Source: an uncultured Collinsella sp. (lineage in GTDB: Bacteria; Actinomycetota; Coriobacteriia; Coriobacteriales; Coriobacteriaceae). From it: 20,318 nucleotides of DNA. The position numbers and the translations under genes are program-made. Positions 13,701 to 20,318 of this stretch are shown piece after piece. The notes under the pieces were generated by a model, which worked only from the letters and a program-made list of their open reading frames with translations, searched no databases and was not told the DNA's origin. The DNA is taken from NCBI GenBank assembly GCA_900542635.1, contig UQOJ01000037.1:1-20318 (forward strand), read 5' to 3'. Every line of letters starts with the position of its first letter. Position 1 is the first letter of the stretch.

Positions 13701-15482
13701 ATGCTGCTTACGCAAACGACAACGCCCGAGGACGTCAAGGCTCTCGACCGCGCCGAGCTTCCGCTGCTCTGCGGCGAGATCCGCCAGGCAATCCTCGAAA
13801 GCTCCGCCGCCGTCGGCGGGCACGTTGCCCCCAACTTGGGCGTCGTTGAGCTTACGGTTGCGCTTCATCGCGTGTTTAACTCCCCCATCGACAAGATTGT
13901 CTTTGACGTTTCGCACCAGACCTACGCCCACAAGGCGCTGACCGGGCGCGCGTACACTTATATCGATCCGGAGCGTTATGGTGAGGCTTCTGGCTTTGCC
14001 AATCCCGACGAGTCCGAGCACGACCTGTTCGCCATGGGTCACACCTCGACCTCGGTGAGCTTGGGCTGCGGCCTTGCCCACGCGCGCGACCTGGCGGGCG
14101 ATGCGTACAACGTCATTACCGTTATTGGCGACGGCTCGCTTTCGGGCGGCCTGGCGTTTGAGGGCTTTAACAATGCCGCCGAACTCGACAGCAACCTGAT
14201 CATCATCGTCAATGACAACGACCAGTCCATTGCCGAGAACCATGGCGGCCTGTATCGCAATCTGGCCGAGCTGCGCGCCAGCAACGGCACCTGTGAGCGC
14301 AACGTTTTCCGCGCGATGGGGCTCGACTACCGCTATCTGGACGCCGGTAACGACGTGTTGGCCCTCGTCGACGCGCTGCAGGAACTGCGCAATATCGATC
14401 ATCCCATCGTGCTGCACGTCTCCACCGCCAAGGGCAAGGGTTTTGAGCCAGCCCAGAGCGACCCCGAGCGCTGGCACCACGTGGGTCCGTTTGACATGGC
14501 AACTGGACGCAAGCTCTGCCCGGGCCATCCGAGCGAGCCTGCGCCGCGCACCTATGCCGACATTACGGGCGAGGCGCTCAGCGCCGCCATCAAGCGCGAT
14601 CCGCAGGTCGTGGGCATCACGGCCGCCACGCCCTACATCATGGGCTTTACACCCGAGCTTCGCGCTGCCGCCGGCAAACAGTTCGTCGATGTGGGCATTG
14701 CCGAGGAGCACGCCGTGACCTTTGCCACCGCGCTTGCGCGCTCGGGCGCCAAGCCAGTCTTTGGTGTGTACGGCACGTTTTTGCAGCGCGCTTACGACGA
14801 GCTGTGGCACGACCTGTGCCTCAACGACGCCCCCGCAACCATCCTAGTGTTTGGAGCGTCGATCTTTGGCACCACATCCGAGACGCACCTCTCGTTCTTT
14901 GATATTTCCATGCTGGGCGGTCTTCCCAACATGCACTACTTGGCGCCGGCCTGCATGGAGGAATATCTGTCCATGCTGAGCTGGTCGCTCGACCACCGCG
15001 AGCATCCCGTGGCGATCCGCGTACCGGGCATTGGCCTGGTGAGCCGTCCCGATCTGGCGCCCGCCGAAGACACCGACTACAGCGCCGTTCGCTACAACGT
15101 GGTGCGCCGGGGTCGCGACGTTGCCGTGCTCGCGCTTGGCGATTTCTTTGAGCTGGGCGAGCGCGTGGCAAACCGCTTGGCTGCCGAGTACGGCATCGAG
15201 GCCACGCTCGTCAACCCGCGCTTTGCAACCGAGCTCGACCGCGAGTTCCTCGATAGCCTTGCCGCCGAGCATCGCGTTGTCGTCACCCTCGAGGACGGCA
15301 TCTTGGACGGTGGCTGGGGCGAGCGCGTCGCGTGCTATCTGGCATGCACGCCGTTGCGCACGCGCACCTTCGGCATCGCCAAGGGCTTCCCCGACCGCTA
15401 CGACCCCAACGAGCTGCTCGCTCAGAACGGCATGACGGTCGAGAATATGGCTGCCGAAGCCGTACGCTTGCTGAACGAGTAA
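13701..15482 (+). CDS. Divergent 1-deoxy-D-xylulose-5-phosphate synthase-like enzyme
   Basis: This 593-residue thiamine-diphosphate enzyme aligns with DXS along its length but is about 25-30 residues shorter. Retained are H41 (GGHVAPNLG), H72 (SHQTYAHKALTGR), GHTSTSVS (113-120), the ThDP/Mg motif GDGSL...NDND (143-174), E335 (GIAEEHAVTF, the catalytic Glu), Y357/R363 (YGTFLQRAY) and H396 (TSETH). By eye, E. coli R420 and R478, which hold the acceptor phosphate, correspond to G385 and G443, and D427 to T392. It may therefore be a paralogue using another acceptor, or a weak DXS. RBS spacing is long (GGAG, 13 nt from ATG). A strong terminator follows at once, so the gene is monocistronic. Confidence 0.8.
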   Translation: MLLTQTTTPEDVKALDRAELPLLCGEIRQAILESSAAVGGHVAPNLGVVELTVALHRVFNSPIDKIVFDVSHQTYAHKALTGRAYTYIDPERYGEASGFANPDESEHDLFAMGHTSTSVSLGCGLAHARDLAGDAYNVITVIGDGSLSGGLAFEGFNNAAELDSNLIIIVNDNDQSIAENHGGLYRNLAELRASNGTCERNVFRAMGLDYRYLDAGNDVLALVDALQELRNIDHPIVLHVSTAKGKGFEPAQSDPERWHHVGPFDMATGRKLCPGHPSEPAPRTYADITGEALSAAIKRDPQVVGITAATPYIMGFTPELRAAAGKQFVDVGIAEEHAVTFATALARSGAKPVFGVYGTFLQRAYDELWHDLCLNDAPATILVFGASIFGTTSETHLSFFDISMLGGLPNMHYLAPACMEEYLSMLSWSLDHREHPVAIRVPGIGLVSRPDLAPAEDTDYSAVRYNVVRRGRDVAVLALGDFFELGERVANRLAAEYGIEATLVNPRFATELDREFLDSLAAEHRVVVTLEDGILDGGWGERVACYLACTPLRTRTFGIAKGFPDRYDPNELLAQNGMTVENMAAEAVRLLNE

Positions 15483-15484
15483 GA

Positions 15485-15527
15485 AAACCTCCGCAAGGAA
15501 AGCACCCCTGCGGAGGTTTTTATTTTC
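15485..15527 (+). terminator. Strong terminator after the DXS-like gene
   Basis: A perfect 12-bp stem (AAAACCTCCGCA 15485-15496, TGCGGAGGTTTT 15510-15521) with a 13-nt loop runs into TTTTTATTTT. It starts two bases after the stop codon. Confidence 0.93.
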
Positions 15528-15540
15528 GCGACGCGATTAT

Positions 15541-15757
15541 CTTAACCTGTAACATCTATGGCCCGAATTTCCGTCTAACTGTTACAGATCGAGATAAGAC
15601 ATCTTAGTCCCAGACCTTTGTCTCAATCTGTAACAGATAGGGACCTTTTGGCCGTCCAGATGTTACAGATTGAGACATTCGAATTCCCCTGAAGAGAAAA
15701 TCTCGATCTGTAACAGGTAGAACCCATTTCCTCGTCTAACTGTTACAGATTGAGACA
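15541..15757. repeat. Three tandem palindromic units, about 80-bp period
   Basis: Right arms start at 15580, 15661 and 15741 (TGTTACAGATTGAGAC or a variant); left arms fall near 15541, 15621 and 15701 (TCTCAATCTGTAACA or a variant). Each unit is a dyad with a 23-29 nt centre. In unit 2 the arms 15619-15635 and 15661-15677 pair perfectly over 17 bp, with GGAC/GTCC inside. Unit 3 pairs over 16 bp with one G-T; unit 1 is more diverged. No gene overlaps them. They lie between the DXS-like terminator and the amino acid transporter promoter. Confidence 0.85.
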
Positions 15758-15866
15758 AAGCAGCGAGACAGGCCACCACATCTGCAAGAACCACCACAAA
15801 GGCGCCCGTCCCTATTTGGTAGGTAGAATAACCCATAAGGTCAGTATGTTTCTGAGTTATTTCGTG

Positions 15867-15896
15867 TTGACCCATTTGAGCGGGATAGGGTATAAC
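15867..15896 (+). promoter_or_regulatory. Promoter of the amino acid ABC transporter operon
   Basis: TTGACC (15867-15872) and TATAAC (15891-15896) are 18 bp apart, a strong sigma-70-type promoter. Predicted transcription begins near 15903, giving a leader of about 37 nt. Part of the leader, GAGAA...TTCTC, can form a small hairpin with the AGG of the ribosome binding site in its loop. Confidence 0.75.
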
Positions 15897-15939
15897 TCTA
15901 CTCAACCGCTAGGGATTTTATTGAGAAAGGTGTTCTCCC

Positions 15940-16935
15940 ATGAGCAAGAACCTCTCCCAGCAGGTCGTTCTCGACCGCCGCGGCTTCGTTGCCGCCACCT
16001 TCGCAACCGTCGCCGGCCTTGGTCTTGCCGGCTGCTCCGACACCAGCGCCGAGGCCGACAAGGGTTCCGCCGCCGGCTCCTCCAAGAGCTCCGAAGATAC
16101 CGAGGCTTCCACCACGCTCGACGCTAAGGCATTCGACAAGCTCGTCGACAACGGCCCCAAGGCCGATGACGACGCCATCGCCGCCAGCACCTGGGCGACG
16201 GCCGTCAAGGATGCCGGCGTCTTTAAGATCGGCGGCGTTCAGACCTCCACGCTCTTCTCCCTCCTCAACGAGAAAGACGGTCAGACCCGCGGATTCGACG
16301 CCGGTATCGCACAGCTCCTGTCCAACTACATTCTGGGCGAGAACAAGGTCGAGATCACCCAGGTGACCTCGGACACGCGCGAGTCCGTCCTGCAGAACGG
16401 CCAGGTCGACGCCGTCTTTGCCACCTACACCATCACTGACGAGCGCAAGAAGCTCGTCTCCTTTGCCGGCCCCTACTACTACACCCAGCAGGCCATCCTG
16501 GTGCTCGCCGACAACGACGACATCAAGAGCGTCGACGACCTGGCCGATAAGAACGTCGCTGTCCAGTCCGGCTCCAACGGCCCCGCCATCCTGGAGGAGT
16601 TCGCCCCCAAGGCCAGCCAGCAGGAGTTCAAGACCGACGAGGAGGCCCGTCAGGCACTCCAGCAGGGTCGCGTTGACGCCTATGTCATCGATAACAACAT
16701 GCAGCAGAGCGCCCTGGTCCGCGAGCCCGGTAAGTACAAGATCGCCGGCAAGCCCTTCGGCAGCAAGGAGCCCTATGGCATCGGCCTGCCGCTCGATTCC
16801 GACGGCGTCGCCTTTGTCAACGACTTCCTTAAGAAGATCGAGGACGACGGCACCTGGACTGAGCTGTGGCAGATCTGCATCGGTGACCGTACGGGCGACA
16901 CCAATGTTCCCGAGCTGCCCGAGATCGGCGCCTAG
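15940..16935 (+). CDS. Polar amino acid ABC transporter substrate-binding lipoprotein
   Basis: This 331-residue protein is an extracytoplasmic solute receptor of the SBP_bac_3/PBPb family, the type binding glutamate and other polar amino acids. The leader has DRRGFVAATF, resembling a Tat twin-arginine motif, then a lipobox GLAGC with lipidated Cys32. A Ser/Ala/Lys linker (33-60) spans the wall. Family stretches include TRGFDAGIAQLL, VDAVFATYTITDERKKLVSFAGPYY (about 150-175), LADKNVAVQSGSNG and GRVDAYVIDNN. ATG 15940 follows AAAGG. It is first in the operon and separated from the permeases by a terminator-like hairpin, so the receptor is probably made in excess. GluB of corynebacteria is the closest type I recall; the exact substrate is not determined. 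Confidence 0.92.
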   Translation: MSKNLSQQVVLDRRGFVAATFATVAGLGLAGCSDTSAEADKGSAAGSSKSSEDTEASTTLDAKAFDKLVDNGPKADDDAIAASTWATAVKDAGVFKIGGVQTSTLFSLLNEKDGQTRGFDAGIAQLLSNYILGENKVEITQVTSDTRESVLQNGQVDAVFATYTITDERKKLVSFAGPYYYTQQAILVLADNDDIKSVDDLADKNVAVQSGSNGPAILEEFAPKASQQEFKTDEEARQALQQGRVDAYVIDNNMQQSALVREPGKYKIAGKPFGSKEPYGIGLPLDSDGVAFVNDFLKKIEDDGTWTELWQICIGDRTGDTNVPELPEIGA

Positions 16936-17023
16936 GCAGCGAGCCTGGTAACGGCCGCAACGAAACCATATGGAAACGCATGATGCGCTTTATTGCGGTA
17001 AACTGTTTCCTCACTGAGTTGTC

Positions 17024-17052
17024 GGGGCTTCCGTACACACGGGAGCCCCTTT
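17024..17052 (+). terminator. Leaky terminator/attenuator inside the transporter operon
   Basis: GGGGCTTCCGT (17024-17034) pairs with ACGGGAGCCCC (17039-17049), with one G-T pair and a 4-nt loop. Only three T residues follow before CC. Position between the receptor and first permease, with no new promoter visible, suggests partial termination that lowers permease and ATPase expression. Confidence 0.7.
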
Positions 17053-17073
17053 CCTTATCGGCGGGAGGTCCGC

Positions 17074-17733
17074 ATGAGTCTCTCCGAGCTCTGGTCGCTC
17101 TATGGCCAGAACTATATCGACGCGCTGCTAGCAACCTGGGGCATGACGCTTGAGTCGTTTGCCATCGCCATGGTGCTGGCCGTCGCCGTCACTGTGATGC
17201 GCGTGTCGCCGCTCAAGCCGCTGCGCATCTTTGGCGACCTGTATGTCCAGGTCTTCCGTAACATCCCCGGCATCGCGCTGCTCATCATCGTCGTCTACGC
17301 ACTGCCACCGCTCAAGGTCGTCCTGCCCTACCGCACCTGCGTTATCGTCGCCACGGTCTTTTTGGGCTCGGCCTTTGGCTCCGAGAACTTTATGAGTGGC
17401 ATCAACACCGTCGGCGTCGGCCAGGTGGAAGCCGCCCGCTCGCTCGGCATGAGCTTCAGCCGTATCCTCGCCAAGATCGTGATTCCGCAGGCGCTGCGCT
17501 CGAGCGTACTGCCCATGACCAACCTCTTTATCGCCGTCATGCTTACCACCGCGCTCGGCAGTCAGGTGCCGCTTAAACCGCAGGAGCTCACTGGCGTGGT
17601 GAGCTACATCAACACGCGCTCGCTCGGCGGCGTCGCCGCGTTCTTTATCTCGGCGCTCGGCTACCTGGGCACGGCCTTTGTGGTGAGCCACATTGGCAAC
17701 TACATCGATAAGAAGGTGAGGATCCTCCGATGA
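17074..17733 (+). CDS. Polar amino acid ABC transporter permease (first subunit)
   Basis: This 219-residue permease is of the HisM/GluC type, with about five hydrophobic segments. The ATPase-contacting EAA loop is VEAARSLGMSFSRILAKIVIPQAL (about residues 118-141). FRNIPGIALL (about 61-70) is the typical N-terminal permease signature (VQVFRNTP type). ATG 17074 has GGGAGG 5 nt upstream. It overlaps the next permease by 4 bp (ATGA), so the two are translationally coupled and form the heterodimeric channel. Confidence 0.93.
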   Translation: MSLSELWSLYGQNYIDALLATWGMTLESFAIAMVLAVAVTVMRVSPLKPLRIFGDLYVQVFRNIPGIALLIIVVYALPPLKVVLPYRTCVIVATVFLGSAFGSENFMSGINTVGVGQVEAARSLGMSFSRILAKIVIPQALRSSVLPMTNLFIAVMLTTALGSQVPLKPQELTGVVSYINTRSLGGVAAFFISALGYLGTAFVVSHIGNYIDKKVRILR

Positions 17734-18563
17734 GCAAGCACTCCACCTCCGCGCTTACCATGCGCGATGCGCTCTACGAGGCTCCCGGCCCCAAGATGCG
17801 CGCCAAGATTCGCATCGGCACCGCCATCTCGCTTGTTGCCGTCGCCGCGCTCGCCGTCCTGGTACTGCAGCGCTTTTATGTGACCGGCCAGCTTTCGGTC
17901 CACTATTGGTATTTCTTTACGCACTTAACCACCTGGAAGTTCTTGCTTGCCGGCTTTGAGGGCACCGTTAAAGTTGCACTCACCGCCGGCGTCATTGCAC
18001 TGGTACTGGGCTTAGCCCTTATGCTCGGCCGTACCAGCGGCATCAAGCCGTTACAGCTGGTCTGCTGTGTGCTCACCGATTTCTTCCGCGGCGTGCCGAG
18101 CCTGCTGTTCATCTACTTCTTCTTTTTGGTGCTGCCCCAGTACAAGATCGCGCTACCGTCATTTTGGATGCTCACACTGCCTGTCGCGCTCGCTGCGGCC
18201 GGCGTGCTGGCCGAGATTTTCCGCGCCGGCGTCAATGCCGTGCCGCGCGGTCAGGTCGAGGCAGCCCAGGCGCTCGGTCTCTCCAAGGCCAAAATCACCT
18301 TTAAAATCGTGTTGCCGCAGGCTATTCGGTTTATCATTCCGTCGTTGATTTCGCAGCTTGTGGTCGTAGTCAAAGACACCACCGTCGCCTATGTGGTGAG
18401 CTACCCCGACCTCATGCAAAATGCCCGTGTGCTCATTACCAACTACGACGCCCTCGTGTCGGTCTACCTGGTAATCGCGGTCATCTACATCCTCATCAAC
18501 GTCGCGATCAACAAGGCCGCCATCTACGTTTCGCACAAGACCGGCGCGACCATCATCCGCTAA
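17730..18563 (+). CDS. Polar amino acid ABC transporter permease (second subunit)
   Basis: This 277-residue permease is of the GluD type. A cytoplasmic N-terminal region of about 30 residues precedes a first membrane segment (about 31-48); the family core follows with FFRGVPSLLFIYFF (about 115-128) and the EAA loop VEAAQALGLSKAKITFKIVLPQAI. It is longer than the first permease because of its N-terminal extension and an extra helix. The start ATG overlaps the upstream stop. The ATPase gene begins 36 bp after its stop. Confidence 0.93.
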   Translation: MSKHSTSALTMRDALYEAPGPKMRAKIRIGTAISLVAVAALAVLVLQRFYVTGQLSVHYWYFFTHLTTWKFLLAGFEGTVKVALTAGVIALVLGLALMLGRTSGIKPLQLVCCVLTDFFRGVPSLLFIYFFFLVLPQYKIALPSFWMLTLPVALAAAGVLAEIFRAGVNAVPRGQVEAAQALGLSKAKITFKIVLPQAIRFIIPSLISQLVVVVKDTTVAYVVSYPDLMQNARVLITNYDALVSVYLVIAVIYILINVAINKAAIYVSHKTGATIIR

Positions 18564-18599
18564 CGCTTTACCATTTCGAGTCATAAGGAGCCGAGCACC

Positions 18600-19364
<765 letters not shown>

Positions 19365-19416
19365 CCCAATTGCCATGTTCGCTCGCCATGACCATCCAAA
19401 CTCGAAAGTTACACCT

Positions 19417-20226
19417 ATGATCGGAACTCGTACTTCATCGTCATACACCCCGCACGTCGACGTCGCCCCCGCCGACCGTCCGCTCATCCTCGTCGCGCCG
19501 CGCTGGGAAGAGGCAAAGCCGTTTTTAAGCGAGACGCTCTCCCCCAACGAGGAGATCGCCAGCGTCTTTGTCGATGCCATCCTTGCCGCCGGCGGCCTGC
19601 CGCTGCAGATGTCCATCACCGAGGACATTGAGGTTATCCGTCATTACGTCGATATCGCCGACGGCATCGCCATTCCCGGCGGCCCCGATGTCAATCCCAA
19701 ACGTTGGGGCGATGATCGACCCTACGACCCCACCCTCTGCTGCGAGATCCGCGATAGCTTTGAGTTTAAGCTGGTCGACGAGGTGCTCCGCGCCAAAAAG
19801 CCGCTCTTTACCACCTGCCGCGGCACGCAGCTGCTCAATGTCGCCACCGGCGGCACCCTGTGCATGGACGTGCCGAGCCTGGGTGCGCGCGAGGGCCGCA
19901 CGCAGTGGCGCCATACCCACGTGCTCAACGACCCTGTGCATCCCGTCGAGGTCATGCCGGGCTCGCTGCTGGAGCGCGCACTTGGCGGGCACAGACTGAT
20001 CCAGACCAACTCGGCACATCACTGCTGCGTCGACCATCTAGGTAAGAGCACGCGCTTGGTCGCCAAGGCAACCGACGGCGTTCCCGAGTGCATCGAAGTC
20101 GAAGGCCAGCCTTTCTGCCTGGGCGTGCAATGGCACCCTGAGTACACGTGGAAGACGCTCGAGACCGACTTTAACCTGTGGAAGTCGTTTGTCGAGGCAG
20201 CGGCAAAGGTTAAGCAGGCACGCTAG
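19417..20226 (+). CDS. Class I glutamine amidotransferase, gamma-glutamyl hydrolase type (PuuD-like)
   Basis: This 269-residue protein matches the peptidase C26 group, whose members cleave gamma-glutamyl bonds (PuuD acts on gamma-glutamyl-GABA). The catalytic set is C134 (FTTCRGTQLLN), H240 and E242 (GVQWHPEYT). The oxyanion loop IPGGPDVNP (about 86-94) and the NSAHHCCV stretch typical of PuuD relatives are also present. ATG 19417 is proposed; ATG 19375 in frame is possible, and neither has a strong ribosome binding site. It probably reads through from the transporter operon, 52 bp after the ATPase stop, suggesting that the importer and hydrolase together handle glutamyl compounds. That link is inference. 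Confidence 0.85.
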   Translation: MIGTRTSSSYTPHVDVAPADRPLILVAPRWEEAKPFLSETLSPNEEIASVFVDAILAAGGLPLQMSITEDIEVIRHYVDIADGIAIPGGPDVNPKRWGDDRPYDPTLCCEIRDSFEFKLVDEVLRAKKPLFTTCRGTQLLNVATGGTLCMDVPSLGAREGRTQWRHTHVLNDPVHPVEVMPGSLLERALGGHRLIQTNSAHHCCVDHLGKSTRLVAKATDGVPECIEVEGQPFCLGVQWHPEYTWKTLETDFNLWKSFVEAAAKVKQAR

Positions 20227-20263
20227 CTCGCAAGCCACACAAGTTAAAGCCTCCTAAGCCAGC

Positions 20264-20317
20264 GGGGGGGTGTTCCTATAGTTTTGTCAACTGGGAAATG
20301 CTCTCCGTGCGACCGAA
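20264..20317. repeat. Right copy of terminal inverted repeat
   Basis: This is the inverted copy of 1-54, with a seven-G run at its inner edge. It begins 38 bp after the stop codon of the amidotransferase gene. No start codon with a ribosome binding site lies between that stop and the repeat, so I see no gene reading into it from the window. It most likely marks the outer end of an insertion sequence or other multicopy element. Confidence 0.75.
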
Positions 20318-20318
20318 T

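Noticed and set aside
15541..15757. CRISPR array
   Set aside because: Only three units, each containing a long internal dyad with arms far apart; the intervening pieces are related to one another rather than unique spacers, and no cas gene is present.

Overview
The window looks like chromosome of a high-GC gut anaerobe of the Coriobacteriia, most likely Collinsella or a close relative. This is inferred from strong G/C third-position bias, a giant single-chain 2-hydroxyacyl-CoA dehydratase activase, a Coriobacteria-style secreted-protein leader, a remnant resembling arylsulfate sulfotransferases and a polar amino acid ABC operon. No database search was possible. Both ends finish in the same 54-bp sequence in inverted orientation (1-54 and 20264-20317), so this is probably a whole contig that broke at two copies of a repeat or insertion sequence.

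Layout, left to right. At 1-228 (-) lies the 5' end of a secreted-protein gene cut by the end repeat. At 536-1675 (+) is a DUF389 membrane protein with an EF-hand-like loop, closed by a terminator. At 1886-2248 (-) is a small unrecognised anchored protein, followed by a decayed sulfotransferase-like pseudogene. A TetR regulator and a 1593-residue ASKHA-ATPase/iron-sulfur protein form one minus-strand operon (8389 to 2886). The gap 8390-8944 holds the most novel feature: a 41-codon hydrophobic/basic peptide gene (-) behind a LexA-type palindrome, with a converging short RNA gene (+) that has its own promoter and terminator and overlaps the peptide's 3' end. This has the anatomy of an SOS-controlled type I toxin-antitoxin module. 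Matching hairpin repeats bracket it.

The minus strand continues with a Cof-type HAD phosphatase, then amt-glnB (ammonium channel and PII protein) separated by a large nested hairpin, then an HD-domain protein translationally linked to a CmpB-type membrane protein. On the plus strand follow a divergent DXS-like thiamine-diphosphate enzyme that ends in a strong terminator, three tandem 80-bp palindromic units, and a five-gene run: substrate-binding lipoprotein, two permeases, ATPase, and a class I glutamine amidotransferase (gamma-glutamyl hydrolase type).

Functional themes are nitrogen and amino acid handling (Amt/PII, polar amino acid importer, gamma-glutamyl hydrolase) and low-potential anaerobic redox chemistry (activase). 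The TA-like module and the palindromic arrays are the parts not explained by ordinary housekeeping annotation.
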